DNA of 64,000 nt from assembly GCF_000632715.1 (NCBI RefSeq), contig NZ_BAWO01000031.1, positions 16,434 through 80,433 of the forward strand, written 5' to 3'. The translations under genes were made by a program, and so were the position numbers. Positions 1 to 7,874 of this stretch are shown piece by piece. Position 1 is the first letter of the stretch; each line of letters begins with the position of its first letter. Under the pieces are notes generated by a model. The model worked only from the letters and a program-made list of their open reading frames with translations. It did not search any database and had not been told where the DNA came from. The stretch comes from Parageobacillus caldoxylosilyticus NBRC 107762. GTDB lineage: Bacteria > Bacillota > Bacilli > Bacillales > Anoxybacillaceae.

Positions 1-1367
1 TCGTCCAAAGGAATCCCAAACCGTCGCAACGCATCGATTCCTTTTTCCAATCCGATTTGATCCAAAAGCCATACAGCAGGAACGTTCAGCGAATCAATGA
101 CCGCCTCATACATCGTGACACTTCCGCGGTATGTATGGTCATAGTTTTCCGGGCGGTAACCGTTAAATTCGACCGGCTCATCTTTTAATTCGTCAAATAT
201 ATGATATCCTTGTTCTAACGCAGGCGTATACACGGCAAGCGGCTTCATTGTTGACCCCGGCTGGCGTTGTAGTTGCGTCGCCCGGTTAAACCCGCGGAAT
301 ACATGCTCGCCGCGCCCCCCAATTAACGCCTTGATCCCGCCTGTTTTCGGATCTAGAAGCACCGCACCGCTTTGGACAAGCTGATCGTCCGTTCCCTGCG
401 GAAACAAAGCGTCGTTTTGATACACGGTTTCTAACGCCTCTTGCATGCGCGGGTTCAACTCCGTATAAATATGAAGCCCCCCGGACAGCACTTCACTTTG
501 TGTGACATGGTAGCGCGCGATCGCCTCTTCGATCAGCTGATCCACATAATACGGATATTTACCTTTGTATGGGTCTGGTTTTTTTTCTTTTTGAATCACC
601 ATTTTTTCATTCTTGGCGTGCAAAAATGTCTGCTCATCAATATAGCCTTGTTCCTTCATCAGCTGAAGTACAACGTTTCTTCTGGCAATTGCCTTCCCAT
701 AATGACTGGCCGGCGACAAGGCGGACGGGGCTTTAATCAGCCCGGCAAGCAGCGCCGCTTCGCTGACGGTTAATTTGGAAACGTCTTTGCCAAAGTACGT
801 TTTCGCAGCGCTTTGCACCCCCCACGCCCCCTCACCGAAATATACGCGGTTTACATACATCTCCAAAATTTGTTGTTTGGAATACGTGCGCTCGATTTTT
901 TTGGCAATAAACCATTCCTGCCATTTTCGCCACAACGTTTTTTCGTTCGTTAAAAACACGTTTTTGGCAAGCTGTTGGGTAATGGTGCTTCCGCCTTCGG
1001 TCCATCCGCCTGCTTTTATGTCGCGAAAAAGCGCTCGCAGCATTCCATAATAATCAATGCCATGGTGTTGATAAAAACGACGGTCTTCGGTCGCCACCAC
1101 CGCTTCAAGAAAATGATTAGGAATTCGTTCGATCGGTACCTCCTCCATCTTCGATGAGGAAATTTTGCTGGCGACGCGGCCATTTTGGTCATAAATGATG
1201 GTCGGAGCCGGCAGCGGTTTTTGCAACGCGCTTATATCTCTTGTCGCGATATACCATTGCATCGTTAAATAGACGCCGACGATAAAAACCGCGAACACAA
1301 CTCCAGTAAGCAGCCAATGCCTTTTCCGTTTGTTTTTTCTTGCTTGCCATCGGCTTTGTTGTTCCAA
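1..1367 (-). CDS. Bifunctional class A penicillin-binding protein (glycosyltransferase/transpeptidase), 3' end outside window
   Basis: Polymerises and cross-links peptidoglycan at the outer face of the membrane. The visible 455 residues begin with a short basic tail and one membrane anchor (about residues 17-38). A GT51 transglycosylase domain follows, with the EDRRFYQHHG catalytic-Glu motif near residue 95 and GGSTITQQLAKN. The transpeptidase domain then starts, with its SxxK nucleophile in PGSTMKP near residue 371. The KTG box lies beyond the edge. The start is TTG at 1367, chosen because a run of seven G sits six bases upstream and no ATG fits. Family members run about 650-750 residues, so roughly a third is missing. 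It resembles the B. subtilis PbpF/PbpG (PBP2c/PBP2d) group used in spore wall synthesis; which one cannot be decided here. Confidence 0.9.
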   Translation of the reverse strand, partial: MEQQSRWQARKNKRKRHWLLTGVVFAVFIVGVYLTMQWYIATRDISALQKPLPAPTIIYDQNGRVASKISSSKMEEVPIERIPNHFLEAVVATEDRRFYQHHGIDYYGMLRALFRDIKAGGWTEGGSTITQQLAKNVFLTNEKTLWRKWQEWFIAKKIERTYSKQQILEMYVNRVYFGEGAWGVQSAAKTYFGKDVSKLTVSEAALLAGLIKAPSALSPASHYGKAIARRNVVLQLMKEQGYIDEQTFLHAKNEKMVIQKEKKPDPYKGKYPYYVDQLIEEAIARYHVTQSEVLSGGLHIYTELNPRMQEALETVYQNDALFPQGTDDQLVQSGAVLLDPKTGGIKALIGGRGEHVFRGFNRATQLQRQPGSTMKPLAVYTPALEQGYHIFDELKDEPVEFNGYRPENYDHTYRGSVTMYEAVIDSLNVPAVWLLDQIGLEKGIDALRRFGIPLD

Positions 1368-1489
1368 CGAAATCCCCCCCTACTCCATCACTTTTATACC
1401 ATTCGAAGCAACACTCCTTTTTCCGTACATTGTCCATCAGAAAAAATGGCGCAAACGGCCGAGATGCGGCCGTTTGCGCCAGCATTCCA

Positions 1490-3193
1490 TCAAGCTGATG
1501 GAGCATTTTTCTTTTTCCCTTTTAAGAAGAACGCTAAAATGAGCGCCAACACAGCAAGTCCGGTGGCGACAAAAAATGCGTCGTTAATTCCCTCGACAGC
1601 GGAATGCTGCTGCACGATGCCATATAAAAGCTGCGCGATCGCTTCATCGCTAGGAATCACATGTTTTAACTGCGCGACAATATCCATGAAGAACGGATTA
1701 TTTTCCGTCATCTCATTGCGATAATTTTCCGCATGAAACTTCGTACGGTTAGACATGACGGTAACGAGAAATGCCGTGCCGAGCGAAGCGGCGACTTGCC
1801 GTAGCGTGTTGGCCATTGCCGTTCCATGGCTGTATAAATGGCGCGGCAATGCATTTAATCCTTCCGTCATAATCGGCATCGACAACATCGACATACCGAA
1901 CATGCGGAAAATATAAATTGCCAAAATATGGCTGTATGGTGTATCCATCGTCAGCTTGCTGAATTCCCATGTTGTCGCGACCGTAATGATTAAACCGACA
2001 ATCGCGAGCATGCGCGCGCCAATGCGGTCAAAAATCCAGCCGGAAATCGGCGACATGATGGCCATCACAATCGCACCAGGCAAGAGCAGCAAACCGGCGT
2101 CAACCGGCGTAAATCCGCGCAAGTCTTGCAAATAGACCGGAAGCAGGACCATCGCGGCAAACAGAGCCATGTTAATGACGCAGCCGATGATGGTGGACAA
2201 AGTAAATACATTATATTTAAACACACGGAAATTTAAAATTGGATTTTCCACCATTAACGAACGCCATGTAAATAAAATCAAGAATATAACACCAAGGATA
2301 ATGGACACTACTACACTCATCTGTCTCCAGCCGTTGCTTCCCGCTTCGCTGAATCCGTAAAGTAAGCCGCCAAAGCCGATGGTCGAATAAATCGCGCCGC
2401 GCCAGTCCAAAAGCGGATTTCCTGTTTTCGGTGTATTTTTTAACCAAAGAAACGCAAGCACAATATCTATAATCGCAATCGGCAATACAACATAGAATAA
2501 AAGGCGCCACGTGTAATGTTCCACGATCCATCCCGATAATGTCGGACCGACAGCCGGCGCAAACATCATGGCAATCCCGACAGTTCCCATCGCTACCCCG
2601 CGTTTTTCCGGCGGGAAAATAGTCAGCATAATGACCATCATCAACTGCATAATAATTCCCGCCCCTACCGCTTGGATTAGGCGTCCTGTCAGCATGATGG
2701 CGAACGATGGGGAGATGGAACAAATAAAAGCTCCAGCAGCAAAAAACAACATTCCGGCTAAAAACAGCTTCTTCGTTGGGAATTTCGCAATTAAAAACGG
2801 GCTGATCGGAATCAGCACGCCGTTAACAAGCATGTACCCTGTCACAAGCCATTGAATCGTTGACGTTTCCACATTGAAATCATGCATCATATGCGGCAGC
2901 GCAACATTAATAAGCGTTTGGTTCAAAATCGCGACAAACGCTCCAAGCATGATCGTGACTACTACTTTGGTGCGGCTATCCCCAATATTTTCCAATCCTG
3001 TTTGTTGTCCTGATGCCGCTGCCGTTTTCAACGGCTTTTCGTCTCTATCTGCCGCCATGCCATGTGCATGTGCCATCTCTGCTCGTTCCAGACTAGACGG
3101 GACGGGATCTTTTTTTTGTCTTCTTAGCGCAATATTCAGTACAACCAGAACAAGGACGGAAAAGATAATATAGCCAGTTAAAAATGTTGACAT
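1490..3193 (-). CDS. DHA2-family drug efflux MFS transporter (EmrB/QacA type)
   Basis: Proton-driven multidrug exporter in the cytoplasmic membrane. The 567-residue protein has an extra N-terminal membrane segment (residues 4-23), a hydrophilic linker of about 50 residues, then the 14-helix DHA2 core. The core shows the motif-C-like stretch APAVGPTLSGWIVEHYTWR typical of EmrB/QacA exporters. It starts 10 bases after the stop of the membrane-fusion gene, behind AGGTGAT, and closes the three-gene marR-emrA-emrB-like operon. The additional N-terminal helix is a variation on the usual 500-residue family length. Substrates cannot be told from sequence. Confidence 0.9.
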   Translation of the reverse strand: MSTFLTGYIIFSVLVLVVLNIALRRQKKDPVPSSLERAEMAHAHGMAADRDEKPLKTAAASGQQTGLENIGDSRTKVVVTIMLGAFVAILNQTLINVALPHMMHDFNVETSTIQWLVTGYMLVNGVLIPISPFLIAKFPTKKLFLAGMLFFAAGAFICSISPSFAIMLTGRLIQAVGAGIIMQLMMVIMLTIFPPEKRGVAMGTVGIAMMFAPAVGPTLSGWIVEHYTWRLLFYVVLPIAIIDIVLAFLWLKNTPKTGNPLLDWRGAIYSTIGFGGLLYGFSEAGSNGWRQMSVVVSIILGVIFLILFTWRSLMVENPILNFRVFKYNVFTLSTIIGCVINMALFAAMVLLPVYLQDLRGFTPVDAGLLLLPGAIVMAIMSPISGWIFDRIGARMLAIVGLIITVATTWEFSKLTMDTPYSHILAIYIFRMFGMSMLSMPIMTEGLNALPRHLYSHGTAMANTLRQVAASLGTAFLVTVMSNRTKFHAENYRNEMTENNPFFMDIVAQLKHVIPSDEAIAQLLYGIVQQHSAVEGINDAFFVATGLAVLALILAFFLKGKKKNAPSA

Positions 3194-3203
3194 AGGTCAT
3201 CAC

Positions 3204-3842
3204 CTACTTATGAATGCGAACGGTGACGTTCATTCCTGGTACTAGCCCCGCCCCGTTGTAATTGTCAATGGAAATCGTCACTGGAATTACTTGCGTCACT
3301 TTCGTATAGTTTCCGGTCGCATTCGAACTTGGAAGCAGGCTGAATGTGTTGGCGGTCGCATATCCAAGTTTCTCTACTTTTCCGCTAAACTTGCGATCCG
3401 GGTATGCGTCCACGTAAATATCGACATCTTGGCCTACTTTGACATCTTCAATATCCGTTTCTTCAATATTGGCCGTTACCCATAAATCATCCAAATCATA
3501 GCCGCGCGCCAACGCCATGCCGGCCGCGACAAACGAATTTTCCAGAGCGTTTTGCTGGGCGATCGTCATATGATGTGGAACGGTTACCGGAATATTATGC
3601 TCGCCGTCGGATACTTCACCAATTTTATCGCCGCTGTTAAATGTTTTTCCAACGCTTCCGGACCAGGAAGTCAGTTTTCCGGAAAATGGCGCAGCAATCG
3701 TAATCGCTTGGCCGTCGATACGAGCGTTGTCCGTTTTAATATAATTGGTTGCTTCATTGACATAATAATAAGCAGCAAAACCGCCGCCCACCAGCAAAAT
3801 AAGAACAATAATATTTAATATAATTAAGCGTTTTACGTTCAT
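3204..3842 (-). CDS. HlyD/EmrA-family membrane-fusion (periplasmic adaptor-like) protein
   Basis: Partner of the DHA2 exporter that follows it. The 212-residue protein has an N-terminal membrane anchor (residues 7-27) and a barrel-sandwich hybrid domain starting near YIKTDNARIDGQ. This DNAxIxG signature is the EmrA/HlyD lipoyl-half motif. A beta-barrel domain follows, with LWVTANIEETDIEDVKVGQ. The long coiled-coil hairpin that proteobacterial EmrA uses to reach an outer-membrane pore is absent, as is usual for Gram-positive members. The gene starts four bases from the stop of the marR gene, so the three are almost certainly co-transcribed. Confidence 0.88.
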   Translation of the reverse strand: MNVKRLIILNIIVLILLVGGGFAAYYYVNEATNYIKTDNARIDGQAITIAAPFSGKLTSWSGSVGKTFNSGDKIGEVSDGEHNIPVTVPHHMTIAQQNALENSFVAAGMALARGYDLDDLWVTANIEETDIEDVKVGQDVDIYVDAYPDRKFSGKVEKLGYATANTFSLLPSSNATGNYTKVTQVIPVTISIDNYNGAGLVPGMNVTVRIHK

Positions 3843-3846
3843 GTTT

Positions 3847-4287
3847 TTACTCCTCCCCTAATAAAATGTCTTTCATTTTTTGCTGGATGGATAAATATTG
3901 TAAAATCTCTTCCTCCTTAAAGGTTTCCTCGATTCTTTTTAATCGTTTCCTCAAAACGGATTCATGGTTAAACGCTTCTTGAATCGCCTGTCTTCCTCTA
4001 TCTGTTAAACTTAATACGACAGCGCGCCGATCTTGTTTTGAAGTCTCCCGCGCTACCAACCCAGCGCTGACAAGGCGGTCGACCGTACCGCTGACATTGC
4101 TGTTGCTTAAATTTAATTTTTCCGCCAAATCGTTCAGCCGGATATTTTCTTTTTTTAACAACGTATAAAGAATCATTAGCTGCACTTCTGTAATTCCTAC
4201 CCGGGCCGCATCTTCGCGGACAAGACGGTATAACGCCTTTTGCATTCGGAACACCGAATACATAATTTCTTTGCCAATGCCCTCCAT
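3847..4287 (-). CDS. MarR-family transcriptional regulator of the efflux operon
   Basis: A 146-residue winged-helix repressor. The reading frame is open for another 32 codons, but ATG at 4287 is the start because AGGAGGGGGG lies just upstream and homology begins at MEGIGKE. The wHTH region carries NIRLNDLAEKLNLSNSNVSGTVDRLVSAGLV, followed by the wing ETSKQDRRAVVLSLTDRG. It is the first gene of the operon with the HlyD and EmrB-like genes. A near-consensus promoter and an 8-bp inverted repeat lie directly upstream, the classic arrangement for autorepression relieved by a drug-like ligand. Its position resembles ywhA next to pbpG in B. subtilis, but that is only a gene-order argument. Confidence 0.9.
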   Translation of the reverse strand: MEGIGKEIMYSVFRMQKALYRLVREDAARVGITEVQLMILYTLLKKENIRLNDLAEKLNLSNSNVSGTVDRLVSAGLVARETSKQDRRAVVLSLTDRGRQAIQEAFNHESVLRKRLKRIEETFKEEEILQYLSIQQKMKDILLGEE

Positions 4288-4313
4288 ACATCCCCCCTCC
4301 TCACTATATGTAA

Positions 4314-4343
4314 TAGAAATAGTTTCAATACGAATTATTTCTA
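4314..4343. promoter_or_regulatory. Probable MarR operator (inverted repeat)
   Basis: TAGAAATA at 4314-4321 is matched by TATTTCTA at 4336-4343, a perfect 8-bp inverted repeat with a 14-bp spacer. It lies just downstream of the -10 box of the efflux operon, around the expected start of transcription. That is a typical repressing position for MarR proteins. Confidence 0.6.
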
Positions 4344-4354
4344 TGCGAATTATG

Positions 4355-4383
4355 ATTATAACATGGCAATATACAAAAATCAA
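4355..4383 (-). promoter_or_regulatory. SigA promoter of the MarR-efflux operon
   Basis: Read on the minus strand: -35 TTGATT (4383-4378), a 17-bp spacer, and -10 TATAAT (4360-4355) preceded by TG as an extended -10. Transcription should begin near 4348, about 60 bases before the marR start codon. Confidence 0.75.
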
Positions 4384-4524
4384 AATGTTGATATATCAGC
4401 TCTATTCAATTTCATTGTTGATGTTTAGGCCACAGAAAATAAATCAGTCTTTTCAGCTTGTCGACAAAGTCGGCAAGTTGGTTCTGATGCAAATAGTCTT
4501 CTGTTGTCAAGAAACGTATTTAAT

Positions 4525-4562
4525 AAAAAACCACACCACTAAAGCCTGTCTTAGTGGTGTGG
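4525..4562 (-). terminator. Rho-independent terminator of the CAP-domain gene
   Basis: A perfect 12-bp stem (CCACACCACTAA at 4531-4542 with its complement at 4551-4562), followed on the minus strand by six T (4530-4525). Confidence 0.9.
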
Positions 4563-4579
4563 TGCAGAAATATTGATCC

Positions 4580-5305
4580 TTATTTTCTTATAAATTGTTG
4601 CGTCCAGATGTACCCGTTTTCTTCAAAACCTACTCCGATATGAGTGTAGTTTTTGTTCAAAATATTTGCCCGATGGCCTTCGCTATTCATCCAGGCTGCC
4701 ACTACTTCTTGCGGAGTCCGTTGGCCTTTTGCAATATTTTCTCCAGCAGCTGTATAAGAAATGCCGAATTTTCTCATCATTTCAAATGGAGAGCCATATG
4801 TCGGGCTGTAATGGGAGAAATAATGGTTTACTGCCATGTCTCTTGACTTTTCACGGGCCACTTTGCTTAACGCTAAATCGACCTTTAAAGGCGGCAAGCC
4901 ATATTTCGCCCGTTCTTTGTTCGTTAAGTCTACTACTTGTTGTTCATAAGCTTTTAATCCTGCTTCATTCGTTGCTTTTTGGCTTTGACTTGGTGCAGGT
5001 GCCTGCGTTGCTGGCTTGCTTACAGGAGCTTGTACATTCGCTGACGGTTTTTGGACAGTTGTTGTGACTGGTTTTTGCTGTACCAGTTTTGTCATTTCTG
5101 CATTTCCTGTTTGATTTAAAATAAACTGCAACCATTTTTCAATATCTTGAATGCTAGATGGATAGACATTATATTTAACTTCATAGCTTTTGATAGCTGG
5201 ACATGGAGCAGGCCCAGCTGCTTCCGTTTTTACTGTATTTGCTGTAAAAGATGCTCCTACAATCGCTAAAGATGCAGCAAGTGAAAATACGAATTTTTTG
5301 TTCAT
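4580..5305 (-). CDS. Secreted CAP/SCP-domain protein (YkwD type)
   Basis: The 241-residue exported protein has a signal peptide of about 29 residues (charged MNKK, hydrophobic core, cleavage near TEAA). A Pro/Gln/Ala-rich spacer (about residues 70-110) leads to a C-terminal CAP domain from NEAGLKAYEQQVVDLTNKER to the end. The domain keeps the HYFSHYSP, AAGENIAKG, AWMNSEGHRANILN and HIGVGF signatures, including both histidines and the glutamates of the CAP pocket. In Bacillaceae such proteins are linked to sporulation or germination and the cell surface, but no enzymatic activity is established. It is monocistronic: a terminator follows and a long AT-rich gap precedes it. Confidence 0.9.
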   Translation of the reverse strand: MNKKFVFSLAASLAIVGASFTANTVKTEAAGPAPCPAIKSYEVKYNVYPSSIQDIEKWLQFILNQTGNAEMTKLVQQKPVTTTVQKPSANVQAPVSKPATQAPAPSQSQKATNEAGLKAYEQQVVDLTNKERAKYGLPPLKVDLALSKVAREKSRDMAVNHYFSHYSPTYGSPFEMMRKFGISYTAAGENIAKGQRTPQEVVAAWMNSEGHRANILNKNYTHIGVGFEENGYIWTQQFIRK

Positions 5306-5555
5306 TGTTTCTCCTCCTCCAACTCACCCCTTGCTTGCACCTACATAATAACACGGATTTTTTGTAATATTTTTAGATAAATATGGTAATTGGATTAATT
5401 TACCATTTATTCTGCAAGAAAAGATTTTTTTCATAAAAAAATCAATGTCTATCCCTGAAAAAAACTAGCATTGTAAAAAAACATCTTTCATGGGTATTTA
5501 ATTCTTTTTTGGAATTACTAGCGAGAATTCCTATATATTACTTGTGAAATAAAGA

Positions 5556-5584
5556 TTGACAAAGTTTAAGAAAAAGATCATAGT
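5556..5584 (+). promoter_or_regulatory. Weak candidate promoter
   Basis: Perfect -35 TTGACA (5556-5561), then 17 bp, then a poor -10 CATAGT (5579-5584). It is far from the next start codon, so its role is doubtful. Confidence 0.25.
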
Positions 5585-5883
5585 TAACATTTTTTACAAC
5601 AATGTTACAATACAGGATGTTGTTTAAAATTTTTTACAAGAAAATTTCATCAGATCATAATGTTCCTAAAAAATCCGTTTTTGAACCTTGTAGTTTTTTA
5701 CCAACAAACGTACATGCATGAATTTCAAGCGTATCACTCCATTTCTTTAATATCAATATACATTATTTTCCATATGACTACAATCATTTGGCATAAGAAA
5801 ACAACAATCCTTTCGAAAAGGGCTATAGAGAAAAAATTAGAAACTTCAAGGCCAACAAACAGGTACATAATCATAAACAATAA

Positions 5884-5892
5884 TGTTATAAT
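5884..5892 (+). promoter_or_regulatory. Extended -10 promoter of the beta-lactamase-fold gene
   Basis: TGTTATAAT (TG plus one base plus TATAAT) lies 70 bases before the start codon at 5962. There is no good -35, as is common for extended -10 promoters. Confidence 0.5.
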
Positions 5893-5961
5893 TATTCCGA
5901 ATTATCATACAATAGCAGTGGGCTTACTTAATGAATGTTGCAAAATTTAGGAGGTATTGCT

Positions 5962-7125
5962 ATGAAGGCTCAGCACATTGACCAAATACTGCAAAGAGCT
6001 GTGTCAGAAGGAAAAGTGCCGGGTGTAGTTGCGGTCGCGGCAAATGATAATGGATTGGTATACCAAGGCGCGTTTGGTAAACGAAGCATAGACAGCGACA
6101 CTCCAATGACCCTGGACACCGTCTTCTGGATTGCTTCCATGTCAAAAGCAATAACGTCCGTAGCGGCAATGCAACTGGTAGAGAAGGGGAAACTCCAGTT
6201 AGACGAACCGTTAAATCGTGTGCTACTCGAGTTGGACTCGATTCAAGTGCTTGAAGGATTCGACAGTAACGGTCATCCTAAACTTAGAGCGCCAAAGAAA
6301 CCCATTACTCTTCGTCATCTCCTCACACATACCGCTGGATTCACTTATGATATGTGGAATGCTGATATGGTTCGCTACATGGAGTACGAAAAGATTCCAG
6401 GAATTATTGAATGTAAAAACGCCTCTCTCAAAACTCCACTAGTCTTTGATCCTGGCGACCGTTGGGAATACGGCATCAACATCGACTGGGTAGGAAAGGC
6501 CGTTGAAGCAGTAAGCGGTCAGTCTCTACGCGATTATCTAAAAGACCACATATTCATCCCACTTGGCATGGACGACACAGATTTTATCATACACCCCGAG
6601 GCTCGCTCGCGCATGGCCGCGATGCATCAGCGTGATAACAACGGTGTGCTTAACCGCATCGATTTTGAAGTTCCGCAAGAACCTGAGTTCTTCATGGGTG
6701 GGGGCGGTCTCTACTCTACAGCCGAAGATTATTTAAAATTCCTTCAAATGTTGCTACATGGTGGCACTTTCAAAGGGGTTCGCATTCTTAAATCGGAAAC
6801 AGTGAAAGAAATGGGAATTAATCAAATTGGTGATCTTAATGTGCTCACAATGAGAAGCGCAATCCCTTCCGTTACCAACGATGTTGAATTTTTTCCAAGC
6901 ATGGTCAAAAAGTGGGGATTAGGCCATATGATTACGACTGAAGATGCACCAACTGGAAGAAGTGCGGGAAGCCTAGCGTGGGCGGGACTCGGGAACACGT
7001 ACTACTGGATTGACCCAGTTAAACGCGTGACCGGTGTACTTCTTACCCAGATTCTCCCTTTCGCGGACGACCCTGTCTTGGAACTACTTGCTAAGTTTGA
7101 GACGGCGATCTATGAACAACTATAA
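5962..7125 (+). CDS. Serine hydrolase of the beta-lactamase/penicillin-binding (family VIII esterase) fold
   Basis: A 387-residue cytoplasmic-looking enzyme without a signal peptide. Catalytic SMSK (SxxK, Ser59-Lys62) follows VFWIA. A tyrosine motif EYGIN (near residue 175) stands where class C enzymes have YxN. Near the C-terminus WAGLGN replaces the KTG box, the pattern of EstB-like family VIII esterases rather than of true beta-lactamases. ATG at 5962 is the start because AGGAGGT (5949-5955) precedes it at the right distance. The gene sits alone between AT-rich gaps, next to gene remnants, and could have been acquired. Esterase activity is the likeliest function; antibiotic hydrolysis is not supported by the motifs. 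Confidence 0.85.
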   Translation: MKAQHIDQILQRAVSEGKVPGVVAVAANDNGLVYQGAFGKRSIDSDTPMTLDTVFWIASMSKAITSVAAMQLVEKGKLQLDEPLNRVLLELDSIQVLEGFDSNGHPKLRAPKKPITLRHLLTHTAGFTYDMWNADMVRYMEYEKIPGIIECKNASLKTPLVFDPGDRWEYGINIDWVGKAVEAVSGQSLRDYLKDHIFIPLGMDDTDFIIHPEARSRMAAMHQRDNNGVLNRIDFEVPQEPEFFMGGGGLYSTAEDYLKFLQMLLHGGTFKGVRILKSETVKEMGINQIGDLNVLTMRSAIPSVTNDVEFFPSMVKKWGLGHMITTEDAPTGRSAGSLAWAGLGNTYYWIDPVKRVTGVLLTQILPFADDPVLELLAKFETAIYEQL

Positions 7126-7234
7126 TTCTAACTAGTAACTTCATCAGGAGACTCGCAACGTGAGTATCCCGGATATTTCAATTCTATATTCTGAGCAAAC
7201 CACCATGTACTCAATGAGAAGGTCTTTTTTATTG

Positions 7235-7450
7235 TTAGACAATGATTGTCGGATATCCTTTTTTCTTGAGTTCTTCTGCAAGCCGTTCCCCATTCCCGCG
7301 CTCCGCGAACGCTTCGACTTGCACGCGATACAATTTTCCGTCAGAGGATTTTTCTTTTGGTTGTACATCTTCTTTGGATCCCATCCGAACAATTTGGCAA
7401 ATCCATGAGCGTGAGCAAGTGCGATAAATCACCTTTTTACCCATCACATC
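7235..7450 (-). pseudogene. 3' remnant of a SPOR-domain cell-wall amidase
   Basis: The last 34 residues before the stop (LYRVQVEAFAERGNGERLAEELKKKGYPTIIV) form one SPOR repeat, the peptidoglycan-binding unit found at the C-terminus of many Bacillus N-acetylmuramoyl-L-alanine amidases. Upstream, the plausible continuation LAHAHGFAKLFGW lies in a different frame from the SPOR linker, so there is a frameshift near 7385-7392. The catalytic domain is missing. No ribosome site or start fits. This is best read as the tail of a decayed amidase gene. A small real SPOR protein is a less likely alternative. Confidence 0.6.
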
Positions 7451-7501
7451 TATAACATCGATTTTTCTTATATGTTTTGGGCTTAGGGAAAAACGTACAT
7501 G

Positions 7502-7538
7502 AAAAAAGCCGACCTCTATGCAAGAGATCGGCTTTTTT
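7502..7538. terminator. Bidirectional terminator-like hairpin
   Basis: AAAAAAGCCGA (7502-7512) is perfectly complementary to TCGGCTTTTTT (7528-7538), with a 15-base loop region. T runs lie on both sides. Both flanking genes are decayed, so which transcript it served is unclear. Confidence 0.7.
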
Positions 7539-7539
7539 C

Positions 7540-7700
7540 ATGTGCATGACGCCGCGTTTGCCGTTGGTGGAATGCAGTTTCTCAACCACACTCTACCAGG
7601 TGGGTGTTCGCAGAAACGTTCCTGTCGTCCTCTAACCTAGCGCGTAGGGAGGCATGACATTCCCGTTTCGATATAGAACTCCCTTTCTATTGCCATCGGT
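7540..7700. mobile_element. Possible remnant of an IS200/IS605-type element end
   Basis: A GC-richer stretch without an open frame, unlike its AT-rich surroundings. The plus strand can be read as a short peptide tail followed by a structured region containing GGGAGGCATGACATTCCCG. This recalls the 3' end of a tnpB gene with its overlapping omegaRNA. The call rests on resemblance only; no transposase motif is left. Confidence 0.22.
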
Positions 7701-7874
7701 TGAAACTTCATTCTTCAACGTACAACGCAGCAGTCGTTTTTTGGTGATTATTATCATACATAATCTTTCTTCTTTTTTCAAGTGGTTGACATACTCATTT
7801 TTAGCAACTTATATAAACAGATATAATAATTTATTGTGACAGGTTTAATGCTTTTTGTTCCGCCTATTCTTTCA

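Larger units (their letters stand above)
5306..5961. other. AT-rich divergent intergenic region
   Basis: 656 bases between two divergent genes. It contains ATGGTAA/TTACCAT as an inverted repeat (5383-5389 and 5400-5406, 10-bp spacer) about 80-100 bases before the CAP gene. A short perfect hairpin of T and A runs lies near 5424-5444. Two candidate plus-strand promoters are listed separately. Open frames here have poor composition for coding and no ribosome site, so I see no gene. Confidence 0.5.
7126..7874. other. Degenerate accessory region
   Basis: About 750 bases with no intact gene. It holds a frameshifted SPOR-domain remnant (7235-7450), a perfect bidirectional terminator (7502-7538), a possible mobile-element remnant (about 7540-7700), and AT-rich sequence to 7874. 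Confidence 0.6.

Noticed and set aside
5660..5950. 96-codon plus-strand frame in the AT-rich gap
   Set aside because: Ile/Tyr/Asn-rich translation reflects low GC, there is no Shine-Dalgarno site, and it runs into the true ribosome site of the next gene.
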